From the NCBI RefSeq assembly GCF_021165935.1, contig NZ_CP088953.1, positions 2,837,501 to 2,901,500 on the forward strand: a DNA stretch of 64,000 bases, given 5' to 3'. Shown piece after piece: positions 52,194-63,097 of the stretch. The DNA comes from Microbulbifer elongatus (GTDB lineage: Bacteria; Pseudomonadota; Gammaproteobacteria; Pseudomonadales; Cellvibrionaceae). The translations under genes were made by a program, and so were the position numbers. The first letter of the stretch is position 1. The number at the start of each line of letters is the position of its first letter. A model generated the notes under the pieces. The model worked only from the letters and a program-made list of their open reading frames with translations, searched no databases and had not been told where the DNA came from.

Positions 52194-54572
52194 CTACTCG
52201 CCCTGATCCGCGTTGCGCTGGTTGGCGAGATAGAGCCAGGTGTCCACCGCGGTATCCGGGTTCAACGACACACTGTCAATCCCTTCGTCCATCAGCCACT
52301 GCGCAAAGTCTTTGTGGTCCGACGGACCCTGTCCGCAGATACCGACATATTTACCGGCTTTTTTGCACGCCTGAATGGCCCGCGACAGCAGCATTTTCAC
52401 CGCCGGGTCCCGCTCGTCGAACAACTCCGCGACCAGGCCTGAATCGCGGTCGAGCCCCAGGGTCAGCTGAGTCAGATCGTTGGAACCGATGGAGAAGCCA
52501 TCAAAATACTGCAGAAAATCTTCGGCCAGCAGTGCATTGGATGGCAGTTCGCACATCATGATGATCTTGAGGCCATTCTCACCGCGTTTGAGTCCATTGT
52601 CCTCGAGCAGCGCGACAACTTCCCGTGCTTCATCCGGGGTCCGCACGAAGGGCACCATGATTTCCACGTTGGTCAGCCCCATTTCATCGCGTACTTTCTT
52701 CAGCGCCTTGCACTCCAGGGCGAAGCAGTGGCGGAAGTCTTTGGAGCGATAACGCGCGGCACCGCGGAACCCGAGCATCGGGTTTTCTTCGCTGGGCTCG
52801 TACATCTGCCCCCCCAGCAGGTGCGCATACTCATTGGACTTGAAGTCCGACAGACGCACAATGGTGCGGTTTGGGGCAAAGGCTGCAGCCAGGGTGGAAA
52901 TGCCTTCCACCAGTTTTTCGACGATGAAATCTTCCGGTGAGGCATAGCCACCGATTCGATTGCGGATATTCTGCTGTAAATCCTGTGGCAGGCGCTCCAG
53001 TTCCAGCAGTGCTTTCGGGTGAATCCCGATCATGCGGTTCAGAATAAATTCCAGACGCGCCAGTCCAACCCCCTGATTGGGGAGATTGCTGAACGCGAAT
53101 GCACGATCGGGGTTACCCACGTTGAGCATGATCTTGAACGGCAGATCCGGCATATCCGCAACTTCAGTCAGGGAGCGCTCGAAATCCAGCTGGCCGGACA
53201 TCACGAAGCCGGTATCACCTTCTGCACAGGTAACAGTGACCGGGGTGCCCGTCGACAATGTCGATGTTGCATCACCACAGCCTACAACGGCGGGAATGCC
53301 CAACTCTCGGGCAATAATGGCCGCATGACAGGTGCGTCCGCCACGATTTGTGACGATCGCACTGGCCTTTTTCAGCACTGGCTCCCAATCCGGGTCGGTC
53401 ATATCGGTCACCAGAACGTCGCCGTCCTGCATCTTGGCCATATCTTCCACGGAGTCGAGCACACGTACCGGACCGGCCCCGATCCGCTGACCAATGGCAC
53501 GCCCCTCGCAGAGAATGTCGCCGCGCTCCTGCAGCTTGTAGCGTTCAATGCTGGTACCAGTATCCCGGGAACGCACAGTCTCCGGGCGCGCCTGGACGAT
53601 AAACAGCTCGCCGGAATCACCGTCTTTGGCCCATTCGATATCCATCGGGCGCTGGTAGTGCGCCTCGATCTTACGCGCCTGATTGGCGAGCTCGGTAAGC
53701 TCTTCATCCGTGAGCGCAAAGCGCAGGCGGTCCTCGTCCGCCACCTGTACGGTTTTGACCGAGCGGCCGCACTCACCGCTGGCATCGTAGATCATTTTGA
53801 TCGCTTTACTGCCGCGATTGCGTCGCAGTATGGCGGGACGCTTCGCCTCCAGGGCGGGCTTGTACAGGTAAAATTCGTCCGGATTCACTGCCCCCTGCAC
53901 GACGGTTTCACCAAGGCCATAGGCGGCGGTGATAAAGATGACGTCGCGAAAGCCACTCTCGGTATCCAGTGTGAACATCACGCCAGAAGCACCGGTCTCA
54001 CTGCGGACCATATGCTGGATACCGGCGGACAGATAGACACCGACATCCGCGTAACCGGTGTGTACCCGGTAGGCAATAGCGCGATCATTGTAGAGGGATG
54101 CAAAAACCTCCCGCACCGCCTGCAATACCGCATCGATACCGCGAATATTGAGAAAGGTTTCCTGCTGGCCGGCGAAAGAGGCATCCGGCAGGTCTTCTGC
54201 GGTGGCCGATGAGCGCACGGCAACCGCCGTTTCCCCGCCACCGAGTGCTTCATAACCCGCGCGAATTTCTTTTTCCAGCTGCTCCGGAAAAGGTGTGTTG
54301 AGCAGCCACTGGCGGATCTCTTCGCCAGCCGCAGCCAGCGCCGCAACATCCTCGACATCGAGGTTCTGCAAGCGATCGGCGATTCGGGTATCCAGGCCTG
54401 CAGAGGTCAGGAATTCACGAAAAGCTTCGGCCGTGGTGGCAAAGCCACCAGGGACGCTGACGCCGGCACCCGACAGGGACGAGATCATCTCGCCCAGGGA
54501 TGCGTTCTTACCGCCGACCTTGTCGACGTCCGCCATGCCCAGCTTCGCGAACTCGATAGTGTAAGTGGTCAA
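52194..54572 (-). CDS. ppsA: Phosphoenolpyruvate synthase
   Basis: A 792-residue enzyme that makes PEP from pyruvate and ATP for gluconeogenesis. [20 protein letters not shown] near residue 20 begins the ATP-grasp domain, [21 protein letters not shown] near residue 418 holds the phosphohistidine, and [20 protein letters not shown] and [17 protein letters not shown] belong to the PEP-binding barrel. Length equals E. coli PpsA (792). The start is TTG, supported by GAGGG 8 nt upstream. It is divergent from ppsR, which should control it. Confidence 0.98.
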   Translation of the reverse strand: MTTYTIEFAKLGMADVDKVGGKNASLGEMISSLSGAGVSVPGGFATTAEAFREFLTSAGLDTRIADRLQNLDVEDVAALAAAGEEIRQWLLNTPFPEQLEKEIRAGYEALGGGETAVAVRSSATAEDLPDASFAGQQETFLNIRGIDAVLQAVREVFASLYNDRAIAYRVHTGYADVGVYLSAGIQHMVRSETGASGVMFTLDTESGFRDVIFITAAYGLGETVVQGAVNPDEFYLYKPALEAKRPAILRRNRGSKAIKMIYDASGECGRSVKTVQVADEDRLRFALTDEELTELANQARKIEAHYQRPMDIEWAKDGDSGELFIVQARPETVRSRDTGTSIERYKLQERGDILCEGRAIGQRIGAGPVRVLDSVEDMAKMQDGDVLVTDMTDPDWEPVLKKASAIVTNRGGRTCHAAIIARELGIPAVVGCGDATSTLSTGTPVTVTCAEGDTGFVMSGQLDFERSLTEVADMPDLPFKIMLNVGNPDRAFAFSNLPNQGVGLARLEFILNRMIGIHPKALLELERLPQDLQQNIRNRIGGYASPEDFIVEKLVEGISTLAAAFAPNRTIVRLSDFKSNEYAHLLGGQMYEPSEENPMLGFRGAARYRSKDFRHCFALECKALKKVRDEMGLTNVEIMVPFVRTPDEAREVVALLEDNGLKRGENGLKIIMMCELPSNALLAEDFLQYFDGFSIGSNDLTQLTLGLDRDSGLVAELFDERDPAVKMLLSRAIQACKKAGKYVGICGQGPSDHKDFAQWLMDEGIDSVSLNPDTAVDTWLYLANQRNADQGE

Positions 54573-54844
54573 TGGATTGCCCTCTGCAACTGCTGTGTTG
54601 AGCGCAGATTATAAGGAAGGGTTTTGTAAATAATACCCCGCAAATCTCGGCGAAAATGACGGTTTTCTGTTGTAATTTTTCTACAAAATCACGAAATCGA
54701 CTACATGAGCCGGCAACCGTGACACCACCGGCTCATACCGAGGAAAACATCCCCCTAGTGCGATTGAAAGACTACGTTTATCGCAAACTTTGGTATCTTT
54801 CCGCAAACGGCATCGAAGCCCCTGTGACCAGCAAGTGACAACTT

Positions 54845-55714
54845 ATGAATGAACCCAACAATACGAGCACGTCTTCCGCACTGTCGGATAAAACCAGAAA
54901 ACGCACCGCGTTTTTTATCTCGGACGGTACCGGGCTTACGGTTGAGGGTATCGGACACAGCCTGCTGGCGCAGTTTCCCGATCAGCAGGTGGAGCAGCTC
55001 ACTGTGCCCTACGTCGATTCCGAGGCGCGGATTCAGCAGGTTTTACAACGTATTGAACGGGCCGCCCAGGAGTCCGGTTTACAGCCCATTATCATCACCA
55101 GCATCGTTTCCGATCATATCCGCGGATTGTTGCACCAAAGCTCGGCGCTGATGCTCGATGTGTTCGAAAGCTATCTTGCGCCACTGGCCAGTCTGTTCGG
55201 GTCAGACCCCAACCGGTCGGTGGGTGTTTCTCACGGTATTGCCGATAACAGCCGCTATACAGCACGCATCGACGCCGTACATTTCGCTATGGATAACGAC
55301 GATGGCCGTCGTACCCGTGAGTTTGAGAGTGCCGACATCATTCTGGTGGGCGTCTCCCGCTCCGGCAAAACCCCAACCTGCCTCTATCTCGCGCTGCAGT
55401 TTGGATTGCGCGCGGCCAATTACCCCATTACCGAAGAGGACATGGATTCCACGGCACTGCCGAAAATCCTGCGGCCATTCCAGCACAAGCTGTTCGGCCT
55501 CACTATTGATCCGCGGCGTCTGATGAGCATCCGCCAGGAGCGCCGCGCCAACAGTCGCTACGCGTCCCCGGAGCAGTGCGAGTTTGAAGTGCGCCAGGTA
55601 GAACAAATGCTGCGCCGCGCCCAGATCCCCTTTCTCGACGCTACCGAGCTTTCCGTTGAAGAACTTGCCACACGACTGATGTCCCAGGCCGGTATCGAAC
55701 GCAGAATCAGCTAA
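54845..55714 (+). CDS. ppsR: PEP synthetase regulatory protein PpsR (kinase/pyrophosphorylase)
   Basis: A 289-residue DUF299 protein, a bifunctional ADP-dependent kinase and phosphate-dependent pyrophosphorylase that inactivates and reactivates PEP synthase. FFISDGTGLTVEGIGHSLLAQF begins the fold near residue 25, and the P-loop GVSRSGKTPTCLYLALQFG lies near residue 167. A 22-residue N-terminal leader is rich in Asn, Ser and Thr. Divergence from ppsA over a 272-bp gap matches the usual pairing. Confidence 0.95.
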   Translation: MNEPNNTSTSSALSDKTRKRTAFFISDGTGLTVEGIGHSLLAQFPDQQVEQLTVPYVDSEARIQQVLQRIERAAQESGLQPIIITSIVSDHIRGLLHQSSALMLDVFESYLAPLASLFGSDPNRSVGVSHGIADNSRYTARIDAVHFAMDNDDGRRTREFESADIILVGVSRSGKTPTCLYLALQFGLRAANYPITEEDMDSTALPKILRPFQHKLFGLTIDPRRLMSIRQERRANSRYASPEQCEFEVRQVEQMLRRAQIPFLDATELSVEELATRLMSQAGIERRIS

Positions 55715-55825
55715 ATTTTCTGCATGGCGGCTGTAAATCCACCAATTGTCCGCGCCCGATAGAGTGTACCCACGGGTTCATTGGGCTAACCGCGCAATTT
55801 GGAGTAAAGTAGCGCCGCCTCAGGG

Positions 55826-55855
55826 CACCCTGAATCGCCCACCGCGTTCAGGGTG
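55826..55855 (+). promoter_or_regulatory. Hairpin covering the pabB ribosome-binding site
   Basis: CACCCTGAA (55826-55834) and TTCAGGGTG (55847-55855) form a perfect 9-bp stem with a 12-nt loop, 8 nt before the GTG start of pabB. The only Shine-Dalgarno-like bases, GGGTG, are in the 3' arm, so folding would hide them. Confidence 0.45.
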
Positions 55856-55863
55856 ATCATTCC

Positions 55864-57219
55864 GTGCGAAGTTTGGTTGACGTTTTGCAGATCATTTCCC
55901 TGCCCTATTCCCGCAATATCGGCGCGGCGTTTACCGCACTGGCCGACCTCCCGTGCCCGGTCTGGCTGGACTCGGGGCTCGCGGGTGCCCGCGGCGGGCG
56001 ATTTGACATCATTAGTGCGGACCCGCTGTCGACCCTGGTACTCTCCCCTGGTGATACCACCCCCTTTGCCGATCTCGACGATCTCATGTGCGAGCTCGCG
56101 CCCCAGGAGGTGGATCAGCAAATTCCTTTCTGTGGCGGTGCTATCGGTTACGCCGGATATGAACTGGGTACTGCGGGGAACTTTCTCCCACCGGATCTCC
56201 GGCCCACGCCATTGCCCGCAGGCTATTTTGGTCTCTATAGCTGGGCACTGATCGCGGACCATCAACTCTGCAGCACCCACCTGGTGTTCCACCCCGCCTG
56301 CACTGACAGTCAGAAGCGGGATCTGCGTCAACGTTTCGCATGTGTCGCCTGGGAGTCACCGACCACAGGTTCCGAGCGGTTTCAGTTGATGGGAACGTTT
56401 CAGCACGAGTTCACCGCAGAGGAATATGCGCAGCGTATCGCCCGTATTCTGGAGTACATCAAGGCGGGGGATATCTATCAGGCCAATTTTACCCAGCGAT
56501 TCCTCGCTGCCTACGAAGGCAACCCACTGACCGCCTATCTGGCATTGCGGGAGGTGGCCGCCGGGCCATTTTCCGCGTTTCTATCGCTCCCTGAGGGAGC
56601 CCTTCTCAGCCTGTCGCCAGAGCGATTCATCCTGCAGGATGGGCGTTTCCTGCAAACGGAGCCGATCAAGGGGACCATGCCGCGAGATACCGACACCGTC
56701 CGCGATGCAGCGTCCGCCAGACAACTGCAGGAAAGCCGCAAGGACCGCGCGGAAAATCTGATGATCGTGGATCTGCTGCGCAATGATCTGGGCAAAGTCT
56801 GTCAGCGTGGCAGTGTGCGTGTGCCCAATCTGTTTGAGCTACAGAGTTTTGCAAATGTACACCACCTGGTAAGCACCATAACCGGTCAGCTGCCGGACTC
56901 GCTCGAATACGCCGATGTACTGCAGGCCTGCTTCCCGGGAGGATCGATTACCGGCGCGCCCAAGCGTCGCGCCATGGAAATAATCCGGCAGCTCGAGCTG
57001 AGTCCCCGTGGCGTCTATTGCGGGAGTATCGGGTATCTGAGCAGCTGCGGTCGCGCAGATACCAATATTGCGATCCGGACCCTGACCGCGAGCAATGGTG
57101 AAATCAGTTGTGCCGCAGGCGGCGGTATCGTCGTAGACTCTGATCCCCACGCCGAACACCGGGAGTGTCTGGACAAAGTGCGCATCCTACTGGCGACACT
57201 CGAATCCCGCTTTGGCTGA
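55864..57219 (+). CDS. pabB: Aminodeoxychorismate synthase component I
   Basis: A 451-residue chorismate-utilising enzyme that makes 4-amino-4-deoxychorismate for folate. The N-terminal region (SGLAGARGGRFDIISADPLSTL) matches PabB rather than TrpE. The catalytic domain has IKAGDIYQANFTQRF near residue 200, LSPERFILQDGRFLQTEPIKGT, and FPGGSITGAPKRRAMEII near residue 358, with the PIKGT block that holds the PabB-specific lysine. The start is GTG. Near-normal length (E. coli 453). Confidence 0.94.
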   Translation: MRSLVDVLQIISLPYSRNIGAAFTALADLPCPVWLDSGLAGARGGRFDIISADPLSTLVLSPGDTTPFADLDDLMCELAPQEVDQQIPFCGGAIGYAGYELGTAGNFLPPDLRPTPLPAGYFGLYSWALIADHQLCSTHLVFHPACTDSQKRDLRQRFACVAWESPTTGSERFQLMGTFQHEFTAEEYAQRIARILEYIKAGDIYQANFTQRFLAAYEGNPLTAYLALREVAAGPFSAFLSLPEGALLSLSPERFILQDGRFLQTEPIKGTMPRDTDTVRDAASARQLQESRKDRAENLMIVDLLRNDLGKVCQRGSVRVPNLFELQSFANVHHLVSTITGQLPDSLEYADVLQACFPGGSITGAPKRRAMEIIRQLELSPRGVYCGSIGYLSSCGRADTNIAIRTLTASNGEISCAAGGGIVVDSDPHAEHRECLDKVRILLATLESRFG

Positions 57220-57404
57220 CCCCGTGAATCTGACGTGAAGGGCGAGCGGTGATTGCGAAGTTATATCACTATCGCCCTTCGGTATTTCCCTGCCTGTCGT
57301 TTCCTTGCTAGATTCCGCGCCAATCACTGGTATTCCCCGAATTGCCTTCAGGTCTGGCACACCGTGCCTGCCTGATTACGGCTGACATCATAAGGTTTTA
57401 TTCC

Positions 57405-57680
57405 ATGCGAATTACCCTGGTAAAGAAGATCCTCGCCGATGGCTCCCCATGCGGTAAATGTCGGGACGTTGAAGAGAAGCTGAAAGAAAACGATCAGGAA
57501 AAATATCTGGACGAAACACTGATTGCCGACGAGCGCGACCCCGAGAGCCCCGGTATGCAGCTGGCGCAACGCCTGAACGTCCAGCGCGCCCCGTTTTTTG
57601 TCGTCGAGGAAGATGGCAAAGAGCCGGAGGTTTATACGGTGTACTTCAAGTTTGCCAAGGAAGTGCTCAAAAACCTGTAG
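57405..57680 (+). CDS. Thioredoxin-fold protein with CGKC motif
   Basis: A 91-residue protein. A CxxC motif, SPCGKCRDVEEKL, lies at residues 16-19 after the first strand, and RAPFFVVEEDG near residue 60 has the cis-proline expected of thioredoxin or glutaredoxin folds. Acidic residues (DERDPESPG) fill the middle. It is a compact glutaredoxin-like oxidoreductase of unknown partner. It lies between pabB and cysB. The frame opens 21 codons further upstream, but ATG at 57405 fits the domain. Confidence 0.8.
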   Translation: MRITLVKKILADGSPCGKCRDVEEKLKENDQEKYLDETLIADERDPESPGMQLAQRLNVQRAPFFVVEEDGKEPEVYTVYFKFAKEVLKNL

Positions 57681-57797
57681 TGTATACAGTGTGGTAGAGC
57701 TTAAGGCTAAGCGGGTGACGGCGGGTGCATGCTTGCCCCGTCAGCGCTGCCGACACCGATGTTATAAAGGACGAATTGGAAGCCGGCCGCCGTCAAA

Positions 57798-58841
<1,044 letters not shown>

Positions 58842-58943
58842 TTATAAAAACTCTGCGACTTTATGCGGGAAAAGCATAGCAGCGAAAGTTACAGCGAGCC
58901 AACAGAACGTGATAAGAGCGCAGCAAATGCGAGCAAATCGTTA

Positions 58944-58984
58944 CGAAAAGTGACTCAACCTGGTGAGAAATGTGCCACTTTTCG
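58944..58984 (-). terminator. Inverted repeat after the 5'-nucleotidase gene
   Basis: CGAAAAGTG (58944-58952) and CACTTTTCG (58976-58984) are perfect 9-bp arms with an inner CTCA/TGAG pairing. It lies 35 bp past the end of the minus-strand nucleotidase gene. No U-tract, so a terminator role is possible but unproven; it is also in the cysB upstream region. Confidence 0.4.
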
Positions 58985-59019
58985 AAATTTGGCGGGAATA
59001 TATTCCGCGGGCGTTGGCG

Positions 59020-59925
59020 CTACTTCGCCTGATTGGCAATACCGTGAGGTACGTGACCGGTAGCGACATGGGCAGCAGCCGAAGCGCAGTGGGTGGGCTG
59101 GTCATCAAAAAATACGTCGGCCCCAAATGCGCGCAGAAACTCCCCTTTGGGCAGCCCACCGAGGAACATGGATTCATCAATACGGATATTCCAGGCGCGC
59201 AGGGTGCGAATCACACGCTCGTGTGCCGGTGCCGAGCGGGCGGTAACCAGCGCCGTGCGAATCGGGCAGTTTTCCGGTGAAAACTCCCCCTGCAGGTGTT
59301 GCAGCGCCTCCAGAAAACCCTTGAAGGGACCACCCTGCAGGGGTTTCTTTGCCGACGCGCGCTCGGCGCTGGCAAACGCGGCCAGACCATCCCGCTTGAA
59401 GATCTGCTCCGCTTCGTCGGAAAACAAAACGGCATCTCCGTCGAAGGCAAAACGCAGCACTTCATCGCCCCGCTGGCGCGCACCACCGGGGATCAGGGTT
59501 GCGGCGGCAATGCCCTGCTCCAACGCGCGGCGCACATCCTCGCCATCGGTGGACAGGAACAGGTGGCACCCGAAAGGCGCGATATACCGGTACGGGCTGC
59601 CCCCGTTGCAAAAAGCTGCGCGGCTGATACTCAGCCCGTAGTGTTCAATCGAGTTGAATACCCGCAGGCCGGTATCTGCACTGTTGCGAGACAGAAGAAT
59701 CACCTCTACCCGAGGCTCACCGGGAAGGCGTTCGTTGATCTGCAGAAATTTCTCCACCAGAGAAAAGGCTTCGCCCTTGGGTAGGATGTCGTTTTCACGC
59801 TCGATCTGGTACGCGGAAAAAGCATCGACCCCCTGCTCTTCAAAGATCTGATGGCTCTCCCGCAGATCGAATAATGCACGGGAGGAGATCGCGATAATCA
59901 GCTTGTTGGGTTTTGCATTTTTCAT
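59020..59925 (-). CDS. Cytosolic 5'-nucleotidase (PF06189 type)
   Basis: A 301-residue protein of the 5-nucleotidase family related to eukaryotic cytosolic 5'-nucleotidase 1. IIAISSRALFDLRESHQIFEEQGVDAF (split, residues about 9-35), SRNSADTGLRVFNSIEHYGL near residue 79, AFDGDAVLFSDEAEQIF near residue 163 (HAD-like aspartates) and FFDDQPTHC near residue 270 are the family blocks. It should dephosphorylate nucleoside monophosphates. Its Shine-Dalgarno GAGGTGG overlaps the TGA of the TetR gene, so the two are translationally coupled. Confidence 0.9.
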   Translation of the reverse strand: MKNAKPNKLIIAISSRALFDLRESHQIFEEQGVDAFSAYQIERENDILPKGEAFSLVEKFLQINERLPGEPRVEVILLSRNSADTGLRVFNSIEHYGLSISRAAFCNGGSPYRYIAPFGCHLFLSTDGEDVRRALEQGIAAATLIPGGARQRGDEVLRFAFDGDAVLFSDEAEQIFKRDGLAAFASAERASAKKPLQGGPFKGFLEALQHLQGEFSPENCPIRTALVTARSAPAHERVIRTLRAWNIRIDESMFLGGLPKGEFLRAFGADVFFDDQPTHCASAAAHVATGHVPHGIANQAK

Positions 59926-59934
59926 GAAGCCACC

Positions 59935-60615
59935 TCAGGGTGCCTCTACATCGTCCAGTCCCGACGGTGTTTCATCGTTGCGGTGGGCCTCGAGCAACAC
60001 CGTCAGCATGTTGAGAAGATCTTCCCGGGTACGCGCCGCGCGCACCTCCGCCTGATTGACCACAACCAGCAACATCGCGTGGCAGGTTTCCAGGGTGGCC
60101 CGGGCCAACCGGTTGGATTCATTGGGCGGACAGGTAAAGCCGAGACGGCGGAACATGTCCACCAGGTGGCTGATAACCAGCTCATCATGGCGCTTGTCCA
60201 GCTCGTGAAGCTCGGGCACGCCCCACATCGCCTGCACCAGAGGCAGCAGTCCCCGCTGTTCACGGTATACCGACACCCAGCGGGTGAGCAGATCGTCGAG
60301 AAATTCCCGCAGGCTGAGCCTCTCCAGGTCACTGGCCGCCAGTTCGTCCAGACGCTCGGTAAGGCTCGCCAGCCACTGCTCGCCCATGGCGTAGAGAATG
60401 GCGTGCTTGTTGGGGAAATAGTGGTAAACCGACCCGACAGAAACGCCGAGTTCTTTGGCGATCAGGATCGTGGTGAGATCGTTCAGCCCCACCCGCTCGA
60501 GGAGTTGTCCGGTGGTATCCAGGATCTGGCGGGCCCGTTCCCGTGCCCGTGCCTGTACCGGCTCCCGTCGCGGCGACAACTGGTTTTTGCGGCGATTCTG
60601 TTCTGCGCTCGACAC
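59935..60615 (-). CDS. TetR-family transcriptional regulator
   Basis: A 226-residue regulator. The N-terminal DNA-binding domain has ARERARQILDTTGQLLERVGLNDLTTILIAKELGVSVGSVYHYFPNK (residues about 24-70). The all-helical C-terminal domain, with no recognised ligand, follows. It starts with GTG (AGGGA upstream). It lies 9 bp before the 5'-nucleotidase gene, and a TonB receptor gene ends just upstream of it on the same strand. Confidence 0.92.
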   Translation of the reverse strand: MSSAEQNRRKNQLSPRREPVQARARERARQILDTTGQLLERVGLNDLTTILIAKELGVSVGSVYHYFPNKHAILYAMGEQWLASLTERLDELAASDLERLSLREFLDDLLTRWVSVYREQRGLLPLVQAMWGVPELHELDKRHDELVISHLVDMFRRLGFTCPPNESNRLARATLETCHAMLLVVVNQAEVRAARTREDLLNMLTVLLEAHRNDETPSGLDDVEAP

Positions 60616-60671
60616 TTCCGAATTCCCTACTGGTGAACATCCTTTTTAACACAATTGGGGCGACGGCTCAT

Positions 60672-60700
60672 TAAAAAAGGCCGGCATTGCTGCCGGCCTT
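60672..60700 (-). terminator. Intrinsic terminator after the third TonB receptor gene
   Basis: On the minus strand AAGGCCGGCA-GCAA-TGCCGGCCTT is followed by TTTTAA, 30 bp past the receptor stop at 60731. Confidence 0.92.
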
Positions 60701-60730
60701 CCGCTCCATCCTGTGAGATGAATAAATCGC

Positions 60731-63097
60731 TCAGAAACGGTAATCGAGATCGATTCCGACAACCCGCCCACGGGACGGATCGGTCTTGGTGGCCGGAAGG
60801 TTGTACAGCGCCTCTGCGTAGCCCCAGTGGTAGTACTCTTCCCCTGTCACATTCTCGGCATAAACGCCGGCTGTCCAGCTTTCATCCGGGGAAGTCAGGG
60901 CCACACGCAAGTTCAGCAGATTGCGCGCTGCCAGCTTCACCGCTTCGGTGTTTTCCAGCTCGGACCACTGCTCGCCGGTGTAAGTGTATTCCCCGGAGTA
61001 CGACAGTTCGCCAAAACCGGTGGCCTGGGTGTAGGTGAGCACGGAGGCCGACGAGAACTTCGGTGAGAAAGCCATCTCATTGCCATTACAACCATCGCAC
61101 AGTGCTTCCGGCGCACCGCTGAACTCGGTATCCAACAGTGCTGCCCCGAAGTACAGATCCAGGTTATCGGTGATCAGCCAGCGCGCATCCACTTCCAGAC
61201 CGCGACCTTCGGATTCACCCACATTGCGGGTAATTGCTGCCGCCCCCACCCAGAATGCCTGTTGCATGTCGTCATAGGTGTACTGGAACGCGGCCGCATT
61301 CAGGGCCAGGCGATTATCCAGCAAGCGGGCCTTGAGGCCGAGCTCGTAGGACAGTACGGTTTCTTCATCGAACGTGCTCGGCTCGGCGTTGCCCGCATTC
61401 ACCTCGTAACCCTGCTCATCCAGCCAGGCATACTGACTGTCCTCATCTTCGCCGTATGCCGGGTCGGCAATGTGGTATGACAGATAGTCAAAACCACCGG
61501 ACTTGTAGCCGGTTGCAACACTGGCGTAGGTGGTCAATTCATCGTTAATCACGTGGGTCAGGGTTGCACGACCCGATACGTTGCTCCAGGTATTGTCTCC
61601 GGTAATACCGTTCTCGTCGGTGTACATGGCCTGGTAATTCCAGCCGCCGGTCCAGGTGTCCGGCCAGGGAGATACAACCTCGTAGGTCTTCTGGTCTTCG
61701 GTGTAACGTACACCCAGACCCAGCGTGGTGGCCTCACTGAGGTCAAACGTTGTATTGGCGAACACCCCCCAGCCCTTGTAATCCCCCCGTGTTTCGGCGG
61801 CTTCAATCGACAGTTTGTCTGGGGCGTACTCCCAGGGGTCCCCTTCGAAGCCAAAGGCTTCGTCGAGCACGTCCTGGGGAAGCTGGTCGCAGGTTACGAA
61901 ACTGTCGAGCCCTTCTTCCCATTCATCGGCATAAATTCCGTCACAGAGGAAGTCTTCATGGTCGATACCGGCAAAGTCTGCATCGACTTCTTCCTGATAG
62001 TAAGACGCGCCCAGCACATAGTTGAAGGGACCGCTGCTGTTGGAGGCAATGCGGAATTCCTGACTGAAAAAGTCGCCGGACTGTTCGCGGGTATAGAGGT
62101 CGATTGGCTGCGGGGTGCCGTCGAAGTCCTCACGGTAGGAGTAGCTGTGTGACTTGTAGCCGGTGATCGCGGTAACCGTGTTGCCCCCGGCAAGCTCGTG
62201 CTCGACAGTCAGCACCAGGTCCGCAATTTCAGACTGGTCAAGCCCCTTCTCGTCGTTGTAAACCTGATCGTAATCCCCTTGTGGAAGCTCGTAATTGAAA
62301 TCGGCACCACTGGCGAAAGCGCGATAAATCGTTCCGTCGCTTTCGCGATCTTCGTACTGTGCCATGAGGGTCACGGTGGTGGCATCGGCGGCGTCGTATA
62401 CCGCGGTGAAACGGGCAGCGTTCACCTCGCTGGCCCCAAGGTCGTTACCCGTGGTGCGGTTTTCGACATGGCCGTCTTCCGAGAAGTGTTTACCGGAAAT
62501 ACGCACCGCCAGCGCTTCACTGACCGGCATGTCGACACCGCCTTCCAGCTCGGTACGACCGTACTGGCCAGCGCCTATGGAGATATCCCCGGCAAACACG
62601 TCACCGGGCTTCCGGGATACCATCGAGATGGCGCCGGACGCAGTATTGCGGCCGAAGAGCGTACCCTGTGGCCCCTTGATCACTTCCACGCGCTCGAGGT
62701 CGTACATGCTCGGTGTGGCGCCGGTGCGGCTCTGGTAGACGCCGTCCAGGAAAATGCCCAGCGCCGGGTCACTGCCACTGCCAAAACTGTTGTTATTGAC
62801 ACCGCGCACAGATACCGCATCGAAAAAAGAATCGTTGGTCTCGCCGGAAACGCCGGGGGTCAGCGCAAACAGATCCTTGAAATCGTTCAAGTTGCTCTTT
62901 TTTACCGTATCACCGGTGAATGCAGTTACCGCTGCGGGTACGTCTTTCAGAGATTCGGCACGCATCTGTGCAGTGACAGTGACCTCTTCGATCTCCGCGG
63001 CGAGCGCGCCACTACCTATGCTGAAAATCACGGCACCGATTGTGGATGCCAGCGTGCATTTGCTGGCCATAAACGAACGGTCTGAAAGCGTCATCAT
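60731..63097 (-). CDS. TonB-dependent receptor (788 aa)
   Basis: An outer-membrane receptor with a signal peptide ending near ALA (residue 34), a TonB-box-like EEVTVTAQMR near residue 38, a plug domain (DGVYQSRTGATPSMYDLERVEV, GPQGTLFGRNTASG) and a beta-barrel ending in GIDLDYRF. It resembles the other large receptor at 7.7 kb in plug style, though it lacks that protein's long insert. An acidic loop near residues 395-450 has two cysteines (DFLCDGIYADEW and VTCDQLP) that may form a disulfide on the cell surface. The substrate is unknown. GGGGA precedes the ATG at 63097; an upstream frame of 23 codons is not favoured. Confidence 0.9.
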   Translation of the reverse strand: MMTLSDRSFMASKCTLASTIGAVIFSIGSGALAAEIEEVTVTAQMRAESLKDVPAAVTAFTGDTVKKSNLNDFKDLFALTPGVSGETNDSFFDAVSVRGVNNNSFGSGSDPALGIFLDGVYQSRTGATPSMYDLERVEVIKGPQGTLFGRNTASGAISMVSRKPGDVFAGDISIGAGQYGRTELEGGVDMPVSEALAVRISGKHFSEDGHVENRTTGNDLGASEVNAARFTAVYDAADATTVTLMAQYEDRESDGTIYRAFASGADFNYELPQGDYDQVYNDEKGLDQSEIADLVLTVEHELAGGNTVTAITGYKSHSYSYREDFDGTPQPIDLYTREQSGDFFSQEFRIASNSSGPFNYVLGASYYQEEVDADFAGIDHEDFLCDGIYADEWEEGLDSFVTCDQLPQDVLDEAFGFEGDPWEYAPDKLSIEAAETRGDYKGWGVFANTTFDLSEATTLGLGVRYTEDQKTYEVVSPWPDTWTGGWNYQAMYTDENGITGDNTWSNVSGRATLTHVINDELTTYASVATGYKSGGFDYLSYHIADPAYGEDEDSQYAWLDEQGYEVNAGNAEPSTFDEETVLSYELGLKARLLDNRLALNAAAFQYTYDDMQQAFWVGAAAITRNVGESEGRGLEVDARWLITDNLDLYFGAALLDTEFSGAPEALCDGCNGNEMAFSPKFSSASVLTYTQATGFGELSYSGEYTYTGEQWSELENTEAVKLAARNLLNLRVALTSPDESWTAGVYAENVTGEEYYHWGYAEALYNLPATKTDPSRGRVVGIDLDYRF

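Noticed and set aside
58863-59063. A 66-residue plus-strand frame upstream of cysB
   Set aside because: Low-complexity composition and no ribosome site; the area is the cysB promoter and the end of the nucleotidase gene.
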